Below, piece after piece: positions 8,377 through 17,258 of a stretch of DNA of 64,000 nucleotides. The translations under genes and the position numbers were made by a program. This stretch comes from Palsa-504 sp963834685 (GTDB lineage Bacteria; Actinomycetota; Actinomycetes; Streptosporangiales; Streptosporangiaceae), in assembly GCA_963834685.1 (NCBI GenBank), contig CAWICW010000007.1:1-64000 (forward strand), written 5' to 3'. Positions within the stretch are counted from its first letter, which is position 1, and each line of letters starts with the position of its first letter. The notes under the pieces were generated by a model. The model was not told the origin of the DNA. It searched no databases and saw nothing but the letters and a program-made list of their open reading frames with translations.

Positions 8377-9723
8377 CCGACACCCTGACCCCGGTACTTA
8401 CCGCGCACTGGGACCAGCCCGATATCTTCACCCTCGACGGGTACCGGCGGGCCGGCGGCTGGCAGGCGCTGCCGAAGGCGCTCGGCATGCCGCGCGACGA
8501 GGTCATCGCGATCGTTAAGAACTCCGGGCTGCGCGGCCGCGGCGGGGCCGGCTTCCCGACCGGCGTGAAGTGGAGCTTCCTGCCGCAGGGCGACGACAAG
8601 CCGCACTACCTGGTGGTCAACGCGGACGAATCGGAGCCCGGCGCCTGCAAGGACGTCCCGCTGATGATGGCCACCCCGCACACGCTCATCGAGGGCGCGG
8701 CCATCGCCTCGTACGCGATCGGGGCCAGCCACGCGTTCATCTACGTCCGGGGCGAGGTCCTGCACGTGATCCGGCGGCTGCGGCACGCGGTGCAGGAGGC
8801 GTACGCGGCGGGCTACCTCGGCCGTGACATCCTGGGCTCCGGGTTCGACCTGGACGTCATCGTGCACGCGGGGGCCGGCGCCTACATCTGCGGCGAGGAG
8901 ACCGCGCTGCTGGACTCGCTGGAGGGCAAGCGCGGACTGCCGCGGAACAAGCCGCCGTTCCCGGCCGTGGCCGGCGTGTACGCCCAGCCGACGAACGTCA
9001 ACAACGTGGAGTCGATCGCCAGCGTGCCCTCGATCCTGCTCAACGGCGCGGACTGGTTCGCCAGCTTGGGCACGGAAAAGTCCAAGGGATGCGGGATCTT
9101 CAACCTCTCCGGCCACGTGAGCACCCCGGCCACCTACGAGGCTCCGCTCGGCATCACGCTGCGCGAACTGCTTGAGCTGTCCGGCGGGATGCGGGGCGGC
9201 CGGCGGCTCAAGTTCTGGACCGCCGGCGGCTCGTCGGCGGGAATCCTCACCGACCAGCACCTGGACGTGCCGCTGGACTTCGAGTCGGTCGCCGCCGCCG
9301 GGTCCCAGCTCGGCACCAGGTCGGTGCAGATCTTCGACGACACCACCTGCGTCGTCGGCGCGGTGCTCCGCTGGACCGAGTTCTACCAGCACGAGTCGTG
9401 CGGGAAATGCACGCCGTGCCGGGAGGGCACGTTCTGGCTGGTCCGCATCCTGGACCGGCTGGAACACGGCCAGGGTACCGAGGAAGACGTCGAGAAGCTC
9501 CTGGACATCTGCGACAACATCACCGGCCGCGCGTTCTGCGCGCTCGGCGACAGCGCGACGCCCCCGATCACCTCGGCCGTCCAGCTACTTCAGGGACGAG
9601 TTCATCCAGCACCACAAGGAGGGCGGCTGCCCCTTCGATCCGGCGGCATCCACCGTCTGGGCCGAAGGCTTCGGGGGGTCCGGGGGGTCGTCCCTCCGGG
9701 GGGCAGCAGGGAGCGAGACATGA
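8373..9723 (+). CDS. nuoF: NADH-quinone oxidoreductase subunit F, frameshifted near the 3' end
   Basis: NADH- and FMN-binding subunit of complex I. GRGGAGFPTGVKW (nucleotide-binding loop), NADESEPGA (FMN/NADH), YICGEETALL and SCGKCTPCREG with a later FCALGD (cluster N3 ligands) are all intact in one frame from the GTG at 8373. At about 9585 one extra base (CAGCTACTT where CAGTACTT is expected) shifts the frame: the expected ending YFRDEFIQHHKEGGCPFD is found in the other frame, running to the TGA at 9721-9723 that overlaps the nuoG ATG. In the unshifted frame there is no stop and NuoF reads directly into NuoG. Sequencing error is a real alternative to true mutation. The restored C-terminus ends in Gly/Ser encoded by a G-rich repeat. 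Confidence 0.9.
9667..9705. repeat. G-rich palindromic repeat at the nuoF 3' end
   Basis: Two runs of six G separated by TCC, then TCGTCCCTCC and six G again. It resembles the copy in menG and supplies the last codons of nuoF just before the nuoG start at 9720. Confidence 0.65.
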
Positions 9724-12227
9724 CCGTGCAGACCACGCAGGACACGGTGACCGTCACCATCGACGGGTTCGAGATCGTGGTGCCCAAGGGCACGTGGATC
9801 ATCCGGGCCGCCGAACTGCTCGGCATCGCGATCCCGCGGTTCTGCGAACATCCCCTGCTCGAGCCGATCGGCGCCTGCCGCCAGTGCCTGGTCGAGGTGG
9901 AAGGCCAGCGCAAGCCGCTGGCCTCGTGCATCACCGCTTGCACCGAGGGCATGGTGGTGCACACCCAGCTCACCTCCGCGGTCGCGGACAAGGCGCAGCA
10001 GGGCGTGATGGAGCTGTTGCTCATCAACCATCCGCTGGACTGCCCGATGTGCGACAAGGGCGGCGAGTGCCCGCTGCAGAACCAGGCCATGTCCAACGGG
10101 CGGGGCGAGACCCGGTTCACCTTCGACAAGCGGACCTTTGACAAACCGGTCGCCATCTCCACCGAGGTGCTGCTGGACCGCGAGCGGTGCATCTCGTGCA
10201 CCCGGTGCACCCGGACGTCGGAGGAGATCGCGGGGGACGCGTTCATCGAGTTCCTCGGGCGCGGCCCGGCCCAGATGATCGGCACCGCCGACGGCCGGCC
10301 GTTCAACTCCTACTTCTCCGGCAACACGGTGCAGGTCTGCCCGGTGGGCGCGCTGACCGGCGCGGCGTACCGGTTCCGGTCCCGGCCGTACGACCTGGTG
10401 TCGGTGCCGAGCGTGTGCGAGCACTGCGCCTCGGGGTGCCGGCAGCGGACCGACATCCGGCGCGGGCGGGTGATGCGCCGGCTGGCGGGCGAGGAGCCCC
10501 TGGTCAACGAGGAGTGGAACTGCGACAAGGGCCGCTGGGCCTTCACCTACGCGACTCAGCCCGACCGGCTCACTTCTCCGCTGGTCAGGGACGCCGACGG
10601 CGTGCTCGTCCCGGCCTCCTGGCCGCACGCCCTCGCGGTCGCCGCGGCCGGCCTGGCCGCGGCGCGCGACGCGGACGTCGAGCGACCGCGCGGCGTCGGC
10701 GTGCTGGCCGGCGGCCGGCTCACGCTCGAGGACGCCTACGCGTACGCCAAGTTCGCCCGGGTTGCCCTCGACACCAACGACGTGGACATGCGGGCGCGCC
10801 CGCACTCGGCCGAGGAGGAGGAGTTCCTCGCGGCCTGCGTGGCCGGGCGCGACATCACCGTCACCTACGCCGGCCTGGAACAGGCACCCGCGGTGCTGCT
10901 GGCCGGGTTCGAGCCGGAAGATGAGTCCCCGATCGTCTTCCTGCGGCTGCGCAAGGCGGTGCGGCACCATCACCTGCCGGTGTTCTCCATCGCGGCGCTG
11001 GCCAGCCCCGGGCTGGCCAAGCTGTCCGGTGTTCTGCTGCCCACCCTGCCCGGCGACGAGGCCGCCGCGCTTACTGCGCTGACGGCCGGAGACGCCGCCA
11101 GCGCTCCGGGCTGGAAGGCGGCCGGCGGGGAACCCGCCGACGAGAGCTGGCGGCGGGCGGGCCAGGCGCTCGCCGCGCCCGGAGCGGTGATCCTGGTCGG
11201 CGAGCGGCTGGCCGCCGTCCCGGGCGCGCTCGCGGCCGCGGCCCGGCTCGCGTTCGCGTCGGGCGCCCGGCTGGCCTGGGTTCCGCGCCGCGCGGGCGAG
11301 CGGGGCGCCGTCGAGGCGGGAGCCCTGCCGGGCCTGCTGCCCGTCGGCCGCCGGGTGACCGACGCCGCGGCCCGCGCCGAGGTGGCCAGGACCTGGGGCA
11401 AGAGCGCGCTGCCCGGCACGCCGGGACGCGATACCACGGCCATGCTCACCGCCGCGGCCGAGGGTGAGCTCGGCGCCCTGGTGGTGGCCGGGGTGGACCC
11501 GGCCGACCTGCCGGACCCGCGGGCCGCGCTGGACGCGATCGAGATGGCGCCGTTCGTGGTCAGCGTCGAGCTGCGGGCCAGCGCCGTCACCGACCGTGCC
11601 GACGTGGTGTTCCCGGTCGCCGCCGTGGCCGAGAAGGCCGGGACGTTCGTGAACTGGGAAGGACGCGGCGGCTCGTTCGCCGAGGCGCTGAAGGTCCCGG
11701 AGGTCCGCACCGACCTGTACGTGCTCGGCGCGATCGCCGATCAGATGGACGTCCATCTGGGGCTGCCCGATGCCGCGGCGGCGCGCGCGGAGCTCGCCGC
11801 GCTCGGTACCTGGCGCGGCACGCGTCCCGAGCCGCCCCGAGGGGGTTTGGGGGGAACGGTTTCCCCCCAAGAGCAGGGGGGGTCTGGGGGGGATCGCTCC
11901 CCCCGAGGCGATAGAGTCCGGCTGGCCAGCTGGCACCAGCTGCTGGACAGCGGGCGCATGCAGGATGGCGAGCCGTCCCTGGCGGGCACCGCCCGTCCGG
12001 TGGTGGCCCGGATGTCCGCGGCGACCGCGGCCGAAGCCGGCCTGGCCGACGGCGATAAGGTGTCCGTGGCCACCGCTCATGGCTCGGTGACCGTGCCCGT
12101 CGAGCTCGCGCCGATGGCCGATCACGTGGTCTGGCTCCCGGCGGCGGGCCTGCCCGGCGGAGCCACCCTCCGCGCCGAGCTCGGCGCGGGCCACGGCGCC
12201 ATGGTCACGCTGAGGAGGCCGGAATGA
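9720..12227 (+). CDS. nuoG: NADH-quinone oxidoreductase subunit G
   Basis: 835 residues, the largest peripheral subunit. The N-terminal ferredoxin-like domain has CEHPLLEPIGACRQC ([2Fe-2S] N1b), then the Cys3His/N5-type segment DCPMCDKGGECPLQN, a [4Fe-4S] motif CISCTRC with a later C, and the molybdopterin-oxidoreductase-like domain beginning at CEHCASGC. A C-terminal molybdopterin-guanine-binding-like fold is present but no cofactor is expected. About 35 residues near position 700-735 (RPEPPRGGLGG...RSPRGDR) are encoded by an in-frame G-rich repeat. The ATG overlaps the nuoF stop; the 3' end overlaps nuoH by 4 bp. Confidence 0.95.
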   Translation: MTVQTTQDTVTVTIDGFEIVVPKGTWIIRAAELLGIAIPRFCEHPLLEPIGACRQCLVEVEGQRKPLASCITACTEGMVVHTQLTSAVADKAQQGVMELLLINHPLDCPMCDKGGECPLQNQAMSNGRGETRFTFDKRTFDKPVAISTEVLLDRERCISCTRCTRTSEEIAGDAFIEFLGRGPAQMIGTADGRPFNSYFSGNTVQVCPVGALTGAAYRFRSRPYDLVSVPSVCEHCASGCRQRTDIRRGRVMRRLAGEEPLVNEEWNCDKGRWAFTYATQPDRLTSPLVRDADGVLVPASWPHALAVAAAGLAAARDADVERPRGVGVLAGGRLTLEDAYAYAKFARVALDTNDVDMRARPHSAEEEEFLAACVAGRDITVTYAGLEQAPAVLLAGFEPEDESPIVFLRLRKAVRHHHLPVFSIAALASPGLAKLSGVLLPTLPGDEAAALTALTAGDAASAPGWKAAGGEPADESWRRAGQALAAPGAVILVGERLAAVPGALAAAARLAFASGARLAWVPRRAGERGAVEAGALPGLLPVGRRVTDAAARAEVARTWGKSALPGTPGRDTTAMLTAAAEGELGALVVAGVDPADLPDPRAALDAIEMAPFVVSVELRASAVTDRADVVFPVAAVAEKAGTFVNWEGRGGSFAEALKVPEVRTDLYVLGAIADQMDVHLGLPDAAAARAELAALGTWRGTRPEPPRGGLGGTVSPQEQGGSGGDRSPRGDRVRLASWHQLLDSGRMQDGEPSLAGTARPVVARMSAATAAEAGLADGDKVSVATAHGSVTVPVELAPMADHVVWLPAAGLPGGATLRAELGAGHGAMVTLRRPE
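11838..11905. repeat. G-rich palindromic double repeat inside nuoG
   Basis: Two hairpins in tandem: GGTTTGGGGGGAA pairs with TTTCCCCCCAAG, then a G7-TCT-G7 run is answered by GATCGCTCCCCCCGAG. The insertion keeps the nuoG frame and adds about 25-35 residues between conserved parts. Confidence 0.7.
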
Positions 12228-13564
12228 TGCAGGCAGGAGGGCTGCCGCAGGTGCTGGCGGCTCCCCCCCCGGACCCGACGCTCAGCGACTTCAACCAGCT
12301 GATCTGGTGGATGGTGCTGCTGAAGGTCGTCATCGTTTTCCTCTTCTTGCTGCTGACGACGATCTTCATGATCTGGGCGGAGCGCCGGGTCATCGGCCGG
12401 ATGCAGAACCGGCCCGGCCCGAACCGGGCCGGGCCCTTCGGCCTGCTGCAGCCGATCGCGGACGCGCTCAAGCTGCCGCTGAAGGAAGACATCATTCCCC
12501 GCACCGCGGACAAGCTGCTGTTCATCGCCGCGCCGGTGATATCGGGGTCGATCTGCTTCATCGCCTTCGCGGTCATCCCGTGGGGCCCGGTAGTCTCGAT
12601 CTTCGGTCACTACACCCCGCTGCAGCTCACCGACCTGCCGGTGGCGGTGCTGCTGGTCCTGGCCATGAGCTCGATCGGGGTTTACGGGATCGTGCTGGCC
12701 GGCTGGTCTTCGGGGTCGCCCTACTCGCTGCTCGGCGCGCTGCGCTCGGCGGCGCAGGTGATCAGCTACGAGATCGCGATGGGCCTGGCCTTCGTGGGCG
12801 TGTTCCTCTACGCGGGCTCGTTGTCCACCACCGCCATCGTCAATGCGCAGCAGCACGAGTGGTACGCGTGGCTGCTGCCGGTCTCGTTCGTCATCTACCT
12901 GGTCACCATGGTGGGTGAGACCAACCGGCTGCCGTTCGACCTGCCCGAGGGGGAGGGCGAGCTGGTGGCCGGCTATCACACCGAGTACTCCTCGATGAAG
13001 TTCGCGATGTTCTACCTCGGCGAGTACATCAACATGACCACGGTCGCCGCGCTGGCCACGACGCTGTTCCTCGGCGGCTGGCGGGCGCCGTGGCCGCTGT
13101 CGCTCTGGTCGGGCGCCAACAGCGGCTGGTGGCCGGTGCTGTGGTTCGTGATCAAGGTCTACATCCTGCTGTTCTGCTACATCTGGCTGCGCGGCACCCT
13201 GCCCCGGGTCCGGTACGACCAGCTGATGGCGATCGGCTGGAAGGTCCTGATCCCGGTCTCGATCGTCTGGATCCTGCTGATCGCCACCGTGCGCGCGTGG
13301 CGGCTCGACACGCACAACACGATCCCGTACGTGGTGGGCGGCGTCGTCCTGGTCATCATCATCGTCCTGGCCTCCATGTGGGACACCGCCGCGCAGCAGC
13401 GGGCCGCCCGGTTCGCGGCAGCGGATTCCGCCAGTGCCAGCGAGGCCGGTCAGGACGTGCCGATGGGCACGAGTTCCTTCCCGGTGCCGCCGCTCGACCT
13501 GCCGCACTACCACGGCCTCGGCCTCGATAACGAAACCTCCACCAGGGAGGTCACTGGTGCTTGA
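12224..13564 (+). CDS. nuoH: NADH-quinone oxidoreductase subunit H
   Basis: 446 residues with eight or more hydrophobic segments; forms the membrane part of the quinone chamber. The conserved AERRVIGRMQNRPGPNRAGP and ETNRLPFDLPEGEGELVAGY loops are present, and the C-terminal RVRYDQLMAIGWKVLIPVS is typical. The hydrophilic C-terminal tail (about 60 residues) is longer than in enterobacteria, as in other actinobacteria. Its end overlaps the GTG of nuoI by 8 bp. Confidence 0.96.
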   Translation: MMQAGGLPQVLAAPPPDPTLSDFNQLIWWMVLLKVVIVFLFLLLTTIFMIWAERRVIGRMQNRPGPNRAGPFGLLQPIADALKLPLKEDIIPRTADKLLFIAAPVISGSICFIAFAVIPWGPVVSIFGHYTPLQLTDLPVAVLLVLAMSSIGVYGIVLAGWSSGSPYSLLGALRSAAQVISYEIAMGLAFVGVFLYAGSLSTTAIVNAQQHEWYAWLLPVSFVIYLVTMVGETNRLPFDLPEGEGELVAGYHTEYSSMKFAMFYLGEYINMTTVAALATTLFLGGWRAPWPLSLWSGANSGWWPVLWFVIKVYILLFCYIWLRGTLPRVRYDQLMAIGWKVLIPVSIVWILLIATVRAWRLDTHNTIPYVVGGVVLVIIIVLASMWDTAAQQRAARFAAADSASASEAGQDVPMGTSSFPVPPLDLPHYHGLGLDNETSTREVTGA

Positions 13565-14198
13565 TTTCCTCAACCCGATCAAGGGGTTCGGGGTCACCTT
13601 CCACGAGATGTTCCGGAAGGTCGAAACCGTCGAGTACCCCGAGGTCAAGAAGCCCACCGCGCCGCGGTTCCACGGCCACCACCAGCTCAACCGGTGGCCG
13701 GACGGGCTGGAGAAGTGCATCGGCTGCGAGCTGTGCGCCTGGGCCTGCCCGGCCGACGCGATCTACGTCGAGGGCCGGGACAACACCGAGGAGGCCCGGT
13801 TCTCCCCCGGCGAGCGGTACGGTCACGTCTACCAGATCAACTACCTGCGCTGCATCTTGTGCGGCATGTGCATCGAGGCCTGCCCGACGCGCGCGCTGAC
13901 CATGACCAACGAGTACGAGATCGCCGACGACAGCCGGGAAAACCTCATCTGGACCAAGGAGCAGCTGCTCGTGCCGCTGCTGCCGGGCGGGGAGGCCCCG
14001 CCGCATCCGATGCGGCTCGGGGACGACGAGAAGGATTACTACCGCCTCGGCGCGGCCGGCCTGGTCCGCGGCCCGCGCGCGCCGGGGATGTCCGGGCCAG
14101 GCGGTCCGTCCGGCCCGGCGGTGTTCGCCGGATCGCCCGACGCCTCACTGTCGTGGGCCCCGCCGGAAGTCCGCGAGGAGGGGGGTGAGGACCAATGA
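13557..14198 (+). CDS. nuoI: NADH-quinone oxidoreductase subunit I
   Basis: 213 residues; two [4Fe-4S] clusters (N6a, N6b) are bound by CIGCELCAWACPADAI and CILCGMCIEACPTRAL. The N-terminal FLNPIKGFGVTFHEMFRK is an amphipathic region that contacts the membrane arm. The GTG at 13557 gives the expected length and a small overlap with nuoH. The last ~50 residues are a Gly/Pro-rich tail of unknown role. Confidence 0.95.
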   Translation: MLDFLNPIKGFGVTFHEMFRKVETVEYPEVKKPTAPRFHGHHQLNRWPDGLEKCIGCELCAWACPADAIYVEGRDNTEEARFSPGERYGHVYQINYLRCILCGMCIEACPTRALTMTNEYEIADDSRENLIWTKEQLLVPLLPGGEAPPHPMRLGDDEKDYYRLGAAGLVRGPRAPGMSGPGGPSGPAVFAGSPDASLSWAPPEVREEGGEDQ

Positions 14199-15013
14199 CG
14201 GACGTCCTGGCGGCCGGCACCAACACCGACTCCATCGCGGTGGAAACCGTCTTCTGGATCCTGGCCATCGCCTCGGTGGGAGCCGCGCTGGCCATGATCC
14301 TGGTCCGGCGCGCGGTGCACTGCGCCGTGATGCTCGCCGTCGTGATGCTCTGCCTGGCCACCATGTACGCCATGCAGGGCGCGCCGTTCCTGGCCTTCGT
14401 GCAGATCATCGTGTACACCGGCGCCGTTCTCATGCTGTTCCTGTTCGTCCTGATGCTCATCGGCATCAGCTCGGCGGACTCGATCGTGGAGACCATCAAG
14501 GGCCAGCGGCTGGCCGCGGGCCTGGTCGCGATCGGCCTGTTCGTCCTGCTCACCCTGGGCATCGGGCACGCGGCCATCGGCCCGGCCACGCTGTCGAAAA
14601 CGGCCGGCGGCGCGGACAACCTGACCGGCATCGCCACCTTGATCTTCACCACCTACGTGTTCCCGTTCGAGGTCACCGGTGCGCTGCTGATCACCGCGGC
14701 GGTCGGGGCCATGGTGCTGGCGCACCGCGAGCGCGTCGCGCCCCGGCCCACGCAGCGGGAACTTGCCGCGCGGCGGCTGGCCAGCGGCCATCTGGCGCCG
14801 GACCCGTCGCCCGGCGTATACGCGCTGCACGACTCCGCGGACCGGCCGGCCCTGCTGCCGGACGGCACGACCGCCGAGCAGTCGGTCAGCTCGGTGCTGT
14901 CTCCGCGTGACCCGAGCGAGACACCACAGTTCGTTCCGCCCGAAGAAACGCTCGAGATCACCGCGGAAGGCGGCGAATGGGAGCCCGCCCCGTCCGGGAG
15001 GGCCGACTCATGA
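14195..15013 (+). CDS. nuoJ: NADH-quinone oxidoreductase subunit J
   Basis: 272 residues with five membrane segments in the first ~190 residues, e.g. MLAVVMLCLATMYAMQGAPF and QIIVYTGAVLMLFLFVLML, the latter being the family signature around the pi-bulge helix. The hydrophilic C-terminal ~80 residues are an extension common in actinobacteria. ATGA overlaps at both ends (nuoI and nuoK). Confidence 0.95.
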   Translation: MTDVLAAGTNTDSIAVETVFWILAIASVGAALAMILVRRAVHCAVMLAVVMLCLATMYAMQGAPFLAFVQIIVYTGAVLMLFLFVLMLIGISSADSIVETIKGQRLAAGLVAIGLFVLLTLGIGHAAIGPATLSKTAGGADNLTGIATLIFTTYVFPFEVTGALLITAAVGAMVLAHRERVAPRPTQRELAARRLASGHLAPDPSPGVYALHDSADRPALLPDGTTAEQSVSSVLSPRDPSETPQFVPPEETLEITAEGGEWEPAPSGRADS

Positions 15014-15309
15014 GCCCGGTCCACTACGTGGCGCTCTCGGTGATCCTGTTCGTGATCGGCGCCGTCGGCGTGCTCGTCCGGCGCAACGCCATCGTCGTAT
15101 TCATGTGCATCGAGCTGATGCTGAACGCCTGCAACCTGGCCTTCGTCGCGTTCGCCAGCCTGCACGGCAACCTGGACGGGCAGGTCATCGCGTTCTTTGT
15201 CATGGTGGTGGCCGCGGCGGAGGTCGTGGTCGGCCTGGCCATCCTGATGGCGATCTACCGGGCCCGCAGGTCCGCGTCGGTGGACGACGCCAACCTGCTC
15301 AAGTACTGA
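15010..15309 (+). CDS. nuoK: NADH-quinone oxidoreductase subunit K
   Basis: 99 residues and three membrane helices. VRRNAIVVFMCIELMLNACNLAFVA contains the conserved glutamate of the second helix used for proton translocation; a second glutamate follows in AAAEVVVGLAI. The ATG at 15010 overlaps nuoJ. Related to MrpC of Na+/H+ antiporters, but the operon makes the assignment unambiguous. Confidence 0.95.
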   Translation: MSPVHYVALSVILFVIGAVGVLVRRNAIVVFMCIELMLNACNLAFVAFASLHGNLDGQVIAFFVMVVAAAEVVVGLAILMAIYRARRSASVDDANLLKY

Positions 15310-15314
15310 AGGGA

Positions 15315-17258
15315 ATGACGACCTTGACTGGCACGGCCCTCGCGGACGTCGTTCGTGCCCAGGCGCTGACCACCGTGCCGGCCACCGGGGCGCTGAAGCT
15401 GTCGTGGCTGCTGCTTGCCTTCCCGCTCTTCGGCGCCGTGGTGCTGCTGGTCGGCGGGCGGCGCACCGACCGGTGGGGGCACCTGCTCGGGTGCGCGATG
15501 CCGGTCGCCGCGTTCGTCTACGGCGTGATCGCCTTCTTCGCCCTGCTCGGGGACACCAACCGAGAACAGGACCAGCACCTGTACACCTACATCCTGGTGG
15601 GCCGCTTCGAGGCCAACGTAAACCTGCTGGTCGACCCGCTGTCGATCTGCTTCGTGCTGCTGATCACCGGGGTCGGGTCGCTGATCATCATCTACTCGGC
15701 CGGCTACATGGCGCACGACCCCGGCCGGCGGCGCTTCTTCGGCTACATGGACCTGTTCCTCGCGTCCATGCTGCTGCTCGTGCTGGCCGACAACTACCTG
15801 GTGCTCTACGTCGGATGGGAGGGCGTCGGCCTGGCCTCCTACCTGCTGATCGGGTTCTGGCAGGAAAGGAACTCCGCGGCGGTGGCGGCGAAGAAGGCGT
15901 TCGTCGTCAACCGGGTCGGCGACGCCGGCCTCACCCTGGCCATCTTCCTGATGTTCAGTGCGTTCGGCACGGTGTCGTTCACGGGGGTGTTCCGCCAGGT
16001 CCCGTCCGGCGGCAGCGGGGTGGCCACCGCGCTGGGCTTCCTGCTCCTGCTCGGCGCGTGCGGGAAGTCCGCCCAGGTGCCGCTGCAGTCCTGGCTGCTG
16101 GACGCCATGGAGGGCCCCACGCCGGTGTCGGCGCTGATCCACGCGGCCACCATGGTCACCGCCGGGGTCTACCTGCTAGTGCGGTCCAACCCGATCCTCG
16201 CCGTCGCGCCGGACGCGCGGCTCGCGATCGCCGTGGTCGGCACGGTCACGCTGCTGTTCGGCGGCATCATCGCCTCGGCCAAGGACGACATCAAGAAGTC
16301 GCTGGCCGGGTCCACGATGAGCCAGATCGGCTACATGGTGCTCGGCGCCGGCCTCGGGCCCGAGGGATACGTGTTCTCCATCGCGCTGCTGCTCGCGCAC
16401 GGGTTCTACAAGGCCGGGCTGTTCCTCGGCGCCGGCTCGGTGATCCACGGCATGAACGACGAGCAGGACATGCGGAAGTACGGGGCGCTGGCCCGCTCCC
16501 TGCCGGTCACCTACGTCACGTTCGGCCTGGCCTACCTGGCCATCATCGGCATCCCGCCGTTCTCCGGGTTCTTCGTCAAGGACCCCATCATCGAGGGCGA
16601 CTTCACCGAGCACGGCGCGGGCGGCTGGATCCTCGGCATCTGCGCGCTGATCGGCGCCGGACTGACCGCGTTCTACATGACCCGGATGATGTTCATGACC
16701 TGGTGGGGGAAGCGGCGCTGGGCGCAAGACGCGCATCCGCACGAATCGCCCCCGGTGATGACCTGGCCGATGATCGTGCTCGCGATCGGCTCGGTCGGCG
16801 CGGGCGGATTCCTCATCATCAACGACCGGCTGGAGAAATTCCTCGCCCCGGTCGTCGGGGTGCCGCCGGTCCCGCACGGGTTCCTCACGCCCGCCGGGAT
16901 CGTGGCCCTGATACTGGCCCTGGCCGGCGTGGCCCTGGGCTGGGTCATGTACGGGCGGGTCCCGGTCCCCGAGACCGCGCCGCGGGGGAACCCCCTGGTC
17001 GTCGCGGCCCGGAAGGATCTGTACGGCGACACGTTCAACGAGTCGGTCCTGATGCGCCCCGGTCAGTGGCTGACCCGGCTGTCGGTGTACTTCGACAACC
17101 GCGGCGTGGACGGCCTGGTGAACAGCCTGGCCGCGCTCGTCGGCGGGACATCGGGCCGATGGCGCAGGCTGCAGACCGGGTACGTGCGCTCCTACGCGCT
17201 GTCCATGTTCTTCGGCGCCGCACTGCTGGTCGCCTTGCTCCTGGCGGTGAGGCTCTAG
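15315..17258 (+). CDS. nuoL: NADH-quinone oxidoreductase subunit L
   Basis: 647 residues; the distal antiporter-like proton pump. GWEGVGLASYLLIGFW contains the key glutamate of helix 5, KAFVVNRVGDAGL and SAQVPLQSWLLDAMEGPTPVSALIHAATMV match the proton channel region, and KDDIKKSLAGSTMSQIGYM is the broken-helix region. The long lateral helix at the C-terminus is present in outline (last membrane segment SYALSMFFGAALLVALLLAV). ATG at 15315 follows GAAGGGA and is 5 bp after the nuoK stop. It ends exactly where nuoM begins. Confidence 0.95.
   Translation: MTTLTGTALADVVRAQALTTVPATGALKLSWLLLAFPLFGAVVLLVGGRRTDRWGHLLGCAMPVAAFVYGVIAFFALLGDTNREQDQHLYTYILVGRFEANVNLLVDPLSICFVLLITGVGSLIIIYSAGYMAHDPGRRRFFGYMDLFLASMLLLVLADNYLVLYVGWEGVGLASYLLIGFWQERNSAAVAAKKAFVVNRVGDAGLTLAIFLMFSAFGTVSFTGVFRQVPSGGSGVATALGFLLLLGACGKSAQVPLQSWLLDAMEGPTPVSALIHAATMVTAGVYLLVRSNPILAVAPDARLAIAVVGTVTLLFGGIIASAKDDIKKSLAGSTMSQIGYMVLGAGLGPEGYVFSIALLLAHGFYKAGLFLGAGSVIHGMNDEQDMRKYGALARSLPVTYVTFGLAYLAIIGIPPFSGFFVKDPIIEGDFTEHGAGGWILGICALIGAGLTAFYMTRMMFMTWWGKRRWAQDAHPHESPPVMTWPMIVLAIGSVGAGGFLIINDRLEKFLAPVVGVPPVPHGFLTPAGIVALILALAGVALGWVMYGRVPVPETAPRGNPLVVAARKDLYGDTFNESVLMRPGQWLTRLSVYFDNRGVDGLVNSLAALVGGTSGRWRRLQTGYVRSYALSMFFGAALLVALLLAVRL

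Noticed and set aside
9585..12194. 869-codon minus-strand open frame opposite nuoG
   Set aside because: Same reason: low-complexity Arg/Gly/His-rich translation, opposite a clear nuoG.
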